Shown: positions 1 through 5,937 of the stretch, piece by piece
How the letters are laid out: each line of letters opens with the position of its first letter
Position numbering within the stretch: position 1 is the first letter of the stretch
NCBI GenBank assembly: GCA_023419055.1
Contig: JAEZYO010000321.1
Span: 1-7,378, forward strand
Direction of reading: 5' to 3'
Source of the DNA: Pseudomonadota bacterium
Lineage (GTDB): Bacteria > Myxococcota > Polyangia > Polyangiales > Polyangiaceae
DNA length: 7,378 bases
The notes under the pieces: generated by a model
Databases searched by the model: none
What the model saw: the letters and a program-made list of their open reading frames with translations, nothing else
Told to the model about the DNA's origin: nothing
Made by a program: the position numbers and the translations under genes

Positions 1-1107
1 GTCGAAGATCGCTCGGGCAGCCGCTCGCTCGACGAGCTGTCCTCGGTCGTCGACGGCCTGATCGCCAAGGCGTCGCAGAACCCGGAGCTTCGCGGCGTGT
101 TCACCACCTTCACCGCGGCGACGCCGCTGCTCGACGTGGACGTCGACCGGCCGAAAGCCAAGGCGCTCGGCGTGCCCGTGGATCAGGTGTTCAGCACGCT
201 GCAGCTCTTCATGGGCAGCCAGTACGTCAACGACTTCAACTACGCGAGCCGGACGTACCGCGTCTACCTCCAGGCGGATCAACAGTTCCGCGACGATCCT
301 CGAGACATCGGCTCCTTCTACGTTCGCAACGACGCGGGGCAGATGCTGCCGCTCGAGTCGCTCGTGCGCGTGACGCCGACGACGAGCGCTCAGACCATCC
401 GTCACTACAACCTCTTCCGCTCCGCCGAGATCAACGGTCAGCCGGCGCCCGGCGTCTCGTCCGGTGAAGCGTTGCTCGCGATGGAAAAGCTCGCCGCAGA
501 CGGCTTGCCGGAGGGCATGGGCGTCGAGTGGACGGGCGTCAGCCTGGAGCAGAAGGAGAGCGGCGGGCAGACCATCGTGATCTTCGCGCTCGGCCTCCTC
601 TTCGTGTTCCTGGTGCTCGCGGCCCAGTACGAAAGCTTCGTCCTCCCCTTCGTCGTGATCCTGTCGGTGCCGCTCGCCATCCTGGGCGCGCTCGGATTGC
701 AGACGTCACGCGGCTTCCCGAACGACGTCTTCTGCCAGATCGGTCTCGTGATGCTGGTGGGCCTCTCCAGCAAGAACGCGATCTTGATCGTGGAGTTCGC
801 GGAGCAACTCCGAGAGCACGGTCAGAACGCGCTCGACGCGGTCGTGCACGCCGCCACCACCCGCTTGCGCCCGATCCTCATGACGTCCATCGCCTTCTTG
901 CTCGGCGTGGTGCCGCTCATGCTCGCGAGCGGAGCGGGCGCGGCGGCGCGCAACTCGCTCGGAACGACGGTGTTCGGCGGCATGCTGATTTCGACCGTCG
1001 TGAACCTCGTCTTCATCCCCGGGCTGTACGTGCTCGTGCAGCGCTTCCGCCGCGCGAGCACGGCCCGGGATCACGTCGCCGAGGCCGAACCCGCGATCGC
1101 CGAGTGA
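1..1107 (+). CDS. RND (HAE1/AcrB-type) efflux pump, C-terminal part; 5' end outside window
   Basis: This is the inner-membrane proton-driven pump of a tripartite exporter, which would work with a periplasmic adaptor and an outer-membrane channel. The reading frame is open from base 1, so 368 C-terminal residues are visible, roughly the last third of a ~1,040-residue family member. The first ~180 residues match the second half of the porter/docking region (SQYVNDF, then PAPGVSSGEA, similar to AcrB). Then come the WTGVSLEQKESGGQ linker and five hydrophobic segments at about residues 190-209, 212-234, 243-266, 292-312 and 322-347, corresponding to TM8-TM12. The proton-relay positions present in this half are kept: Lys258 in GLSSKNAILIVEF (AcrB Lys940), Arg288 (Arg971) and Thr295 (Thr978). 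The substrate cannot be predicted from this fragment. The partner adaptor and channel genes would lie to the left. The gene converges on the sigma-factor gene with 7 nt between the stop codons. Confidence 0.96.
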   Translation, partial: VEDRSGSRSLDELSSVVDGLIAKASQNPELRGVFTTFTAATPLLDVDVDRPKAKALGVPVDQVFSTLQLFMGSQYVNDFNYASRTYRVYLQADQQFRDDPRDIGSFYVRNDAGQMLPLESLVRVTPTTSAQTIRHYNLFRSAEINGQPAPGVSSGEALLAMEKLAADGLPEGMGVEWTGVSLEQKESGGQTIVIFALGLLFVFLVLAAQYESFVLPFVVILSVPLAILGALGLQTSRGFPNDVFCQIGLVMLVGLSSKNAILIVEFAEQLREHGQNALDAVVHAATTRLRPILMTSIAFLLGVVPLMLASGAGAAARNSLGTTVFGGMLISTVVNLVFIPGLYVLVQRFRRASTARDHVAEAEPAIAE

Positions 1108-1114
1108 CGATCGG

Positions 1115-1792
1115 TCACTCCTCGCGCTCGGCGGCTTCTCCTCCGCCGAGCGCCTTGCGAAACGCGCGCCGCGCGTAGTGCAGGCGCCGCCACACCGTCG
1201 CCTCGGGGCACTCCAGGATCTCGGCGATCTGCTTGCCTGGGAGGCCCTTCATCTCGTAGAGGACGAACACCGCACGCTCGGGCTCCGAGAGCTCGGAGAG
1301 CGCCTTCTCGATCCGGCTCCGCACGACGTCCTCGGAGAACGACGGCGTGGAGACGAGGAGCGAACCCGGGATGCACGAGAGCACGCGAAGCAGCGCGTCG
1401 CTCAGGCGAGCGCGACGCCGGGTGTGTCGCGCCTGGGTGATGCAGAGGCGGTAGAGCCACGTCGAAAGCTCGGATTCTCGACGGAACTGGGGTAGGTAGC
1501 GGAACATCTGCAGGAACACTTCCTGCGTCGCGTCCTCGAGATCTCGATCGCGCACGCCGAGCTCGCGCAAGAACGACGCGGCCATGCGAAAGTAGCGACG
1601 ATGCAGCAGGCGCCACGCCTCCGCGTCGCCTTCGACCGCGCCGTCGAGCAGCGTGGTGTCGAGCACCGGCTGAGGCAGCGTCGGCGCGCTCATCACGAGG
1701 ACCGGCTCGGTGCGCACACTGATCCGCCGGCGCTGCCCGGAAGAGGGCGGAGCCAGTCCGTCGATTCTGCGTGGATATCGAGCCGCTATCAT
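1115..1792 (-). CDS. ECF-type sigma-70 family RNA polymerase sigma factor
   Basis: This protein would direct RNA polymerase to a dedicated promoter set. It has 225 residues. Region 2 spans about residues 56-125, with RDLEDATQEVFLQMFRYL and the STWLYRLCITQARHTRRR stretch that matches the -10-melting/binding helices. A variable linker at about 130-158 leads to region 4 at about 160-215, where LSEPERAVFVLYEMKGLPG and the helix-turn-helix KQIAEILECPEATVWRRLH are clear. Region 3 is absent, as expected for an ECF factor. The ATG at 1792 is chosen because it overlaps the upstream stop (ATGA) and has a GGGGGAG ribosome site 4 nt away. The first ~33 residues look non-conserved, so ATG 1693 (MSAPTLPQP) is an alternative, although it lacks a good ribosome site. 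The overlap suggests translational coupling to the membrane TPR-like protein encoded just upstream, a candidate regulator. I cannot assign an ECF group. Confidence 0.93.
   Translation of the reverse strand: MIAARYPRRIDGLAPPSSGQRRRISVRTEPVLVMSAPTLPQPVLDTTLLDGAVEGDAEAWRLLHRRYFRMAASFLRELGVRDRDLEDATQEVFLQMFRYLPQFRRESELSTWLYRLCITQARHTRRRARLSDALLRVLSCIPGSLLVSTPSFSEDVVRSRIEKALSELSEPERAVFVLYEMKGLPGKQIAEILECPEATVWRRLHYARRAFRKALGGGEAAEREE
1124..1153. other. 11-bp perfect inverted repeat at the convergent gene ends
   Basis: Arms at 1124-1134 (GCGCTCGGCGG) and 1143-1153 (CCGCCGAGCGC) pair perfectly around an 8-nt loop. The hairpin starts 17 nt after the RND stop codon and lies inside the last codons of the sigma-factor gene on the other strand (the GGGEAAE tail). 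Neither side is followed by a T-run, so it is not a canonical intrinsic terminator. It could slow polymerase from either side or protect 3' ends, or it may be a chance product of GC-rich codons. Confidence 0.4.
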
Positions 1793-2841
1793 CTCACTCC
1801 CCCTTGTTCGCCGGACTCGTTCTCGAGCGAGTCCAACCGCTTTCGGGCCTTGTCAGCAGAGACCGGGTTGTCCCGTCGCAGATAGTGTTGGTACGCGAGC
1901 CGCGCATCGGAAGCCCTGCCGAGCCGCTCGAGGCACTCCGCGCGTCGGAGCTCCGCCTCGTCACCGAGCCGACCGGGTTCGCCCATCAAGGCGACGAACT
2001 CGCTCGCCGCGGCGGCGTAGTCTTGGCGCCGATCCTGGAAGATCCGGCCGCGCAGCAAGTGAAGCTCCGATGACAGCGCGCGGCCCGTTGGAGTTCCAAG
2101 TAGTGCCTCGCTGGCAGCGAGCGCCTCGTCGTAGCGCCCGCTCTGATTCAAGCTGCGCACGCGCAGGAGCTCGACCTCGCCGCGCATGGCGCCGTCCGGG
2201 AAGCGGCGGCGATGTTCGTCGAGCAGCGAGAGCGCGCCTCGCGCGTCGCCCAGTGCCTCGGCCTGAATACGAGCCGCGCGATACATCGCCACCTCGGCTT
2301 CCAGACCGTTGCCCGCGCTGCGCGAGCGGAAGCAGTCTGCCGCGCGCTGATACGCGCGTGCGCTGTACTCCGCTTGACACTCGGCCTCGCTGGGCACAAC
2401 TGTCGCGGATGAACTCACGGCCGAAGCGGAGGGCACGGCGCGCGAGCGAACGCTCGACCGTCCTGTCTTCGCCTGCACGACGCTCGGCGTTGCAGCGCTG
2501 GGCGCTGATACCGGCACGAACTCTTCGGGCTCGGCGGTGAATGCCGGCGGTGCGGGGGGCAACGGTTCAGCCTGTGCGCTCGACGTGTTGCGGAATGCCT
2601 CTTGATGGAACCAGGCCGTTGCTCCTCCGGCAGCAAGTGCGACGCTCGCCACGGCGGCGAAGATTCGAATTCGGCCAGCGCGGACGCGCCGGCGCTCGAG
2701 CCGGCGAAAGGCGCGCGACTCGCTCAGATCGGCCAAGAACGCCTGCTCCGCTCCACGCAGCAAGCTCCCGGCTTCCCCGACTTCGTCGGCGATGCGTTGT
2801 GGCTCGAATTCGATCGGCCCATCCGTCATGACAAGCGACAT
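1789..2841 (-). CDS. Single-pass membrane protein with TPR-like periplasmic domain; candidate sigma-factor regulator
   Basis: I do not recognise a named family. The 350 residues divide clearly. A cytoplasmic N-terminus of ~57 residues is rich in charged residues and ends in an Arg-rich stop (RRLERRRVRAGRIR). One membrane helix lies at about 58-78. A low-complexity Pro/Ala/Ser linker spans about 90-150. A helical region at about 151-345 shows TPR-like spacing, for example AYQRAADCF, GDARGALSLLDEHRRRFPDG, GRYDEALAASEALLG and GRASDARLAYQHYL. Cys155 and Cys170 lie at the start of this region and could pair. No zinc-binding HxxxCxxC anti-sigma motif is present. The gene overlaps the following sigma-factor gene by 4 nt, so a role in holding or tuning that sigma factor is a fair inference, but the order (regulator first) is the reverse of the usual one. 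The start is uncertain: ATG 2841 has the ribosome site only 1 nt away, and ATG 2829 (residue 5) has it 13 nt away. Confidence 0.8.
   Translation of the reverse strand: MSLVMTDGPIEFEPQRIADEVGEAGSLLRGAEQAFLADLSESRAFRRLERRRVRAGRIRIFAAVASVALAAGGATAWFHQEAFRNTSSAQAEPLPPAPPAFTAEPEEFVPVSAPSAATPSVVQAKTGRSSVRSRAVPSASAVSSSATVVPSEAECQAEYSARAYQRAADCFRSRSAGNGLEAEVAMYRAARIQAEALGDARGALSLLDEHRRRFPDGAMRGEVELLRVRSLNQSGRYDEALAASEALLGTPTGRALSSELHLLRGRIFQDRRQDYAAAASEFVALMGEPGRLGDEAELRRAECLERLGRASDARLAYQHYLRRDNPVSADKARKRLDSLENESGEQGGVR
1797..1805 (-). promoter_or_regulatory. Ribosome binding site of the sigma-factor gene
   Basis: On the minus strand the sequence AAGGGGGAG lies 4 nt before ATG 1792, inside the last codons of the upstream gene. 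It supports the long start over ATG 1693 and fits coupled translation through the ATGA overlap. Confidence 0.6.
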
Positions 2842-2842
2842 A

Positions 2843-2848
2843 CCTCCT
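2843..2848 (-). promoter_or_regulatory. AGGAGG ribosome binding site with awkward spacing
   Basis: A perfect AGGAGG on the minus strand lies 1 nt before ATG 2841 and 13 nt before the in-frame ATG 2829. Both spacings are outside the usual 5-9 nt, and no other in-frame start codon lies between them. The true start is one of these two. Confidence 0.55.
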
Positions 2849-2871
2849 CTGGCAGTTAGAGTCCCTTCCTC

Positions 2872-2900
2872 CCTATACCTTCACCCCCGCGATTGAAAAA
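2872..2900 (-). promoter_or_regulatory. Weak candidate promoter for the TPR/sigma unit
   Basis: On the minus strand TATAGG (2877-2872) could be a -10 element, with TTTTCA or TTTTTC 16-17 nt upstream in an A/T-rich patch as a poor -35. This would give a leader of about 25 nt before ATG 2841. The match to the housekeeping consensus is partial and this is only a suggestion. Confidence 0.2.
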
Positions 2901-3008
2901 GAATCCGACCCGCTGACCGGCATCAGTTAAGAGGGATCCATCTTGAACAGCTTTGAGCATAGAATCCTGGAGCCCGCGGTCCCCGATGGCAGCCCTTAGG
3001 ACCAGGTT

Positions 3009-3013
3009 GGAGG
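3009..3013 (+). promoter_or_regulatory. GGAGG ribosome binding site that sets a TTG start
   Basis: GGAGG lies exactly 5 nt before TTG 3019. The upstream alternatives, TTG 2953 and ATG 2986, lack comparable sites. The start at 3019 also gives a compact lipoprotein signal peptide. Confidence 0.55.
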
Positions 3014-3018
3014 ATGCT

Positions 3019-4359
3019 TTGACGAGAGTGGGGCGCTGGACGGCAGCGCCGTACCTCATCCTGCGTGCGGCGACCCTGCTCGGCGCGGTCGGCTGCTCCG
3101 CTCAGACTTCCGAGCCGATCAGCCTGGACGTCTACACCTGGTGGCGAGAGGACTCGGAACGAGCCGCCCTCACGACCGTCATGGAGAGGTTCAAGGAGGA
3201 TCAAGGCGTGAAAGTCGCGCCGCGCTATGAGCGCACCGCCGACACCAACCGAACGGAGCTCGAGCGCTTGCTCCTCAACAAGGCGCCCCCCTCGACCTTT
3301 CAAGCGAACGTGGGAGCCGACCTCTTGCGGTGGGCCGTGTTCGACTATCACGACGCAGAAACCTGGCAGGCTGGAAGCACGAGCCTTCTCGTCGGGCTGG
3401 AGGATCTGTTCGCGGCAGAAGGCTTTTACGAGGTGTTGCCGGGCGACTTGCTCGACGCCTTGAAGGATGGGGCGTCCCAGCCCTACGGCGTGCCCATCAA
3501 CATTCATCGGCTCAACGTCCTCTATTACAACGTCGAGCGTGTCGCCGAAAAGCTCGGCAGTAACGAGCTGACCCTCGATGCCTTCTGCCCAGCCCCCGGG
3601 ACCCCGAGGGTCGACTTGTCGATCGCCGTCGGCATCGCGAATGGGTTCCCGCTGACGCTCCTGATTTTCGAGAACCTGCTCCCGGCGCTCGAAGGCGGGG
3701 ACTTCTATGAGAGGCTTTTCACCGGCGACCCACCGAGCGACTGGGAGCCTCGGGTGAGGAGGACGCTCGAATGTGCGCTCGACCTCTCGCCGTCCTTCGA
3801 AGGTGGCCAGCAACTCAGCTGGGCCGCCGCAGCGGATCGCGTCGCCACAGGTGAAGCGGACCTGACCGTCATGGGCGATTGGGCGAGCATGAACAAGGCG
3901 ATGAAGCCCGCGCTCGAACAGGGCACGGTCAGGGCCGTGCCGTTTCCGTCCACGGAGGACCTCTTCGTCTTCACCTCGGATACCTTTCCGTTGCCCGTCG
4001 GAGGCTCCTATCCGGACGAGACCAAGGCGTTACTCCGAACGATGATGGACGCCGAGGTCCAGATCGAATTCAGCGAGAAAAAGGGCTCGATTCCCGCTCG
4101 GAGCGACATCCCGCCCGACCGCCTCTCGGAGCGCGCTCGGGCGACGAAGGAGGCCTTCGAGAATTCCAAGAGGCTGCTCGCTACCTCTGGCCTGTTCCCC
4201 TCTTATTACCCGGACGAAGAGATAGAGCTTCGGCTGATTCGCATCGCCACCGGCGTCGAGCCCGAAGAAGCCATCGACGAAGTCATCCAATACTTGCGAG
4301 AATCGCAGGCGGCGCTCGCGTACTGGAACGAGCGAAAGCAGACGGGCGGAGATCCATGA
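3019..4359 (+). CDS. ABC-type sugar solute-binding lipoprotein (SBP family 1), without transporter genes nearby
   Basis: The protein is probably a membrane-anchored periplasmic binding protein for a carbohydrate. With the TTG at 3019 it has 446 residues. The signal peptide is Arg-containing with a hydrophobic core, and Cys26 in AVGCSAQ is the probable lipidation site. Landmarks of the sugar-binding family follow in order: LDVYTWWRED (about 36-45) at the first strand, YGVPINIHRLNVLYYN (156-171) at the hinge/cleft, GEADLTVMGDWASM (about 278-291), a FVFTSDTFPLP strand, and KKGSIPARSDI (354-364). The PINIHR, MGDWA and KGSIPAR signatures recall the glucose/mannose-binding (GtsA-like) branch, but the ligand is inferred only. 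The alternative starts TTG 2953 and ATG 2986 would add 22 or 11 residues to the signal peptide. No permease or ATPase gene is adjacent. The stop overlaps the next start (ATGA), so a sensing or scavenging role with the two downstream envelope proteins is possible. Confidence 0.88.
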   Translation: MTRVGRWTAAPYLILRAATLLGAVGCSAQTSEPISLDVYTWWREDSERAALTTVMERFKEDQGVKVAPRYERTADTNRTELERLLLNKAPPSTFQANVGADLLRWAVFDYHDAETWQAGSTSLLVGLEDLFAAEGFYEVLPGDLLDALKDGASQPYGVPINIHRLNVLYYNVERVAEKLGSNELTLDAFCPAPGTPRVDLSIAVGIANGFPLTLLIFENLLPALEGGDFYERLFTGDPPSDWEPRVRRTLECALDLSPSFEGGQQLSWAAAADRVATGEADLTVMGDWASMNKAMKPALEQGTVRAVPFPSTEDLFVFTSDTFPLPVGGSYPDETKALLRTMMDAEVQIEFSEKKGSIPARSDIPPDRLSERARATKEAFENSKRLLATSGLFPSYYPDEEIELRLIRIATGVEPEEAIDEVIQYLRESQAALAYWNERKQTGGDP

Positions 4360-5231
4360 GGCGCGCCTATTCGTTGGTCGTGACGATGGTCGTCGCGTCC
4401 TTGCCGTCTCACCCGTGTCAGGCGGAAGAGCCTCCACCGGAGCCGCTTTCATCCGAGGCCATCGCAGCCTGCGTCGCCGAGCACGAGGCGGCACGCATCG
4501 CGCGACTGGAGGAGCGCTGGCTCGATTCAAGAGCGGCGATGCAGCGTTGTGCGAGCAACACCTGCCCGGTCGCCATTCGCTCCGATTGCGAGAGCTGGCT
4601 GAACGATTTGAAAGCGGCTTGGCCCTCGATCGTCGTCGTGGTCGAGCGCAACGACGGCGGCAGCGGCCCCGTGCAGGTCGAGCTCGACGGCAAGCCGCTC
4701 GCCCCCTCCGAGCTCGCGAACCCGATCGAAGTCGTCCCGGGCAAGCACTCGATTCGATTCAGTGTCCCGAATGCCGCGCCGGTCGTGCACGAAGTCGCAG
4801 TCGCGCTCGGGGAGAGAAACCGCGTGGTCCGCGCGCGCGTGGGCAATCGGCCGCGAGCCCCCGTGGAGCCGCCTCGGCCCGCCACGCCGACTCCGGAATC
4901 GTCACGCCCGATCCCGACGTCTACTTACCTGCTCGGAGCGGGCGCAGTGGCGGCGTTCGCTGTCTCGGGCACGCTCCTCGCCTCCGCGTTGTCGGAGCGC
5001 TCGGACGCGCGCGATACCTGCGCGCCTGATTGCGAGTCAAACGTGCGTCAGAGCATCGAAACTCAGCTGCTCTTCTCCGACCTGAGCGCCGGCCTGGGGG
5101 TTCTGCTCGGAGGCCTCTCCATCTACACTTACTTGAATCGACCGGAGGAGCCGAAGGTCGGAGCGCCCCGGGCGCCCTCGACGTACCTTGGGCTTCGTAA
5201 CAGCGAGATCGTCTTGGGAGGCAGCTTTTGA
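4356..5231 (+). CDS. PEGA-like envelope protein with N-terminal signal peptide and two membrane segments
   Basis: The protein belongs to a layout frequent in myxobacteria, usually annotated as hypothetical or PEGA-domain protein; its function is not established. The 291 residues begin with a signal peptide (MRRAYSLVVTMVVASLPSHP, mature part probably from about residue 23). A Cys-containing helical region at about 35-90 follows, with Cys39, Cys65, Cys70 and Cys78 and the motif RWLDSRAAMQRCASNTC. A beta-rich PEGA-like domain lies at about 91-162 (VQVELDGKPL, then VVPGKHSIRF). A Pro-rich linker (164-188) leads to two hydrophobic segments at about 191-212 and 241-262. Between them is a loop with Cys222 and Cys226 (TCAPDCES). 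The ATG overlaps the preceding stop and has GGAG 4 nt upstream. The gene belongs to the same unit as the solute-binding protein and the Cys-rich lipoprotein. PEGA domains are generally thought to contact surface or cell-wall components. Confidence 0.82.
   Translation: MRRAYSLVVTMVVASLPSHPCQAEEPPPEPLSSEAIAACVAEHEAARIARLEERWLDSRAAMQRCASNTCPVAIRSDCESWLNDLKAAWPSIVVVVERNDGGSGPVQVELDGKPLAPSELANPIEVVPGKHSIRFSVPNAAPVVHEVAVALGERNRVVRARVGNRPRAPVEPPRPATPTPESSRPIPTSTYLLGAGAVAAFAVSGTLLASALSERSDARDTCAPDCESNVRQSIETQLLFSDLSAGLGVLLGGLSIYTYLNRPEEPKVGAPRAPSTYLGLRNSEIVLGGSF
5216..5221 (+). promoter_or_regulatory. GGGAGG ribosome binding site that sets a TTG start
   Basis: GGGAGG lies 6 nt before TTG 5228, inside the end of the preceding gene. 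It supports a TTG start that overlaps the upstream stop as TTGA. Confidence 0.6.
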
Positions 5232-5623
5232 AGCGCCCGGTAAATCTAGTCCAAGCTGTCTCGGCGCTCCTCGTGGCGGGCGCGTTCGGCTGCTCGTTGA
5301 TCGTCGACGCGTCGGACGTCGACGCAGGATGCCCCGATGGGCAGAAGTTCTGCGGAGGGGCTTGCGTCGAGATTTCGAACCCCACCTACGGTTGCACGCC
5401 GACGGGTTGCGCAGATTGCAAACTCGCCCATGCTCGCGGACGCTGCGAAGGAACGGTGTGCAAGGTCGACATGTGCGAGTACGGCTTCGGTTGCCCGGTC
5501 GACGGTCAGGGCTGCGGAGTCGCGGTGCTGAGCAACCCGTCTCACTGCGGCTCTTGCGAAAACGCCTGCGACGGCGAGCAGGTCTGTCGCAACGGCGAGT
5601 GCGTGCCCGTCGAGGCTCAGTGA
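5228..5623 (+). CDS. Small Cys-rich lipoprotein
   Basis: This is a secreted protein of 131 residues with no known activity. A short signal peptide (KRPVN, then a hydrophobic core) ends at AFGC, with Cys22 as the probable lipid anchor. The mature part has 16 further cysteines (35, 42, 46, 56, 61, 64, 73, 78, 83, 89, 96, 107, 110, 114, 120, 125), an even number compatible with eight disulfides in the oxidising periplasm or on the surface. Recognisable stretches are CPDGQKFCGGACV, GCADCKLAHARGRC, and the NPSHCGSCENAC / QVCRNGEC block seen repeatedly in myxobacterial extracellular proteins. Such proteins are often labelled hypothetical or given misleading names. The start is a TTG overlapping the previous stop (TTGA), so it is probably translated in step with the PEGA-like gene. 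Its last 7 nt overlap the 3' end of the opposing gene. Confidence 0.85.
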   Translation: MKRPVNLVQAVSALLVAGAFGCSLIVDASDVDAGCPDGQKFCGGACVEISNPTYGCTPTGCADCKLAHARGRCEGTVCKVDMCEYGFGCPVDGQGCGVAVLSNPSHCGSCENACDGEQVCRNGECVPVEAQ

Positions 5624-5937
5624 CCCGCGAAGGTCGCTTCGACCTCTTCGAGGATCTGACGAGCTTTCGCTAGACCGATCTCGGCGATGGCCGCCCGCAA
5701 TCGCGCCTCGGGGCTCCCCGGCTTGTACTCGCTCCGCGCCTTCGTCTTGCCCTTGGCCGAGCTCTTCGCCGCGGCGTTGGCCGAGCTCCGGATGTTGTAC
5801 ACGAGCCCGGTCGTCAGCTTGATGCCCTTCTTCTCGGCCATCGCCACCACTTCGGCGGCAGGGATGCTGGGATCGAGCGAACGCACGAAGTCGCTCTTGG
5901 CTCCGAACCTGGGCTTGTTGGGTTTGTCACCGACCAT
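5617..5937 (-). CDS. Small basic protein of unknown function, possible nucleic-acid binder
   Basis: From ATG 5937 the product is 106 residues with no signal peptide or membrane segment, so it is probably cytoplasmic. The N-terminal half (about 10-52) contains SDFVRSLDPSIPAAEVVAMA and KKGIKLTTGLVYNIRSS. This helix-rich stretch resembles a small helix-turn-helix-like unit I associate with myxobacterial hypothetical proteins. A Lys/Ala-rich linker (about 53-70, AAAKSSAKGKTKARSE) and a C-terminal helix (EARLRAAIAEIGLAKARQILEEVEA) follow. The fold and basic linker hint at nucleic-acid binding, but this is inference. ATG 5937 follows AAAAGG at 5 nt. ATG 6000 (21 residues longer) is a fair alternative, with GAGG 9 nt upstream, whereas the open frame back to 6147 does not read like protein. 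The stop lies within the 3' end of the convergent Cys-rich lipoprotein gene (7-nt overlap). Confidence 0.75.
   Translation of the reverse strand: MVGDKPNKPRFGAKSDFVRSLDPSIPAAEVVAMAEKKGIKLTTGLVYNIRSSANAAAKSSAKGKTKARSEYKPGSPEARLRAAIAEIGLAKARQILEEVEATFAGH
5631..5645. other. Short hairpin after the three-gene unit
   Basis: AGGTCG (5631-5636) and CGACCT (5640-5645) form a 6-bp stem with a 3-nt loop, 7 nt after the Cys-rich lipoprotein stop and inside the 3' end of the opposing gene. No T-run follows on either strand, so terminator activity is doubtful. Confidence 0.2.

Larger units (their letters stand above)
2842..3018. other. Divergent intergenic control region
   Basis: These 177 bases separate the start of the (-) TPR/sigma unit from the start of the (+) solute-binding protein unit, so promoters of both should lie here. 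The part at 2860-2965 is visibly richer in A/T than the flanking genes. On the plus strand TTGAAC (2943-2948) and TAGAAT (2960-2965) resemble promoter hexamers but are only 11 nt apart, so they do not form a normal pair. The near-repeat CAGTTAGAG (2853-2861) / CAGTTAAGAG (2924-2933) occurs twice in the same orientation, 71 nt apart. No ECF-type GGAAC/CGTC pair was found. Confidence 0.5.

Noticed and set aside
528..1178. Arg-rich open frame overlapping the RND gene on the plus strand
   Set aside because: The RND frame is unmistakable by motif; the other is an out-of-frame product of high GC with no domain.
1710..2540. Arg-rich open frame on the plus strand opposite the TPR-like gene
   Set aside because: Composition is Arg/Pro/Ala-biased without motifs; the opposing frame has a membrane helix, TPR-like repeats and a coupled downstream gene.
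2943..2965. TTGAAC and TAGAAT as a plus-strand promoter
   Set aside because: The spacer is only 11 nt, too short for a housekeeping-type promoter.
2923..3813. Open frame on the minus strand opposite the solute-binding protein
   Set aside because: The plus frame carries clear solute-binding signatures; the minus frame is its shadow and would also cross the divergent promoter region.
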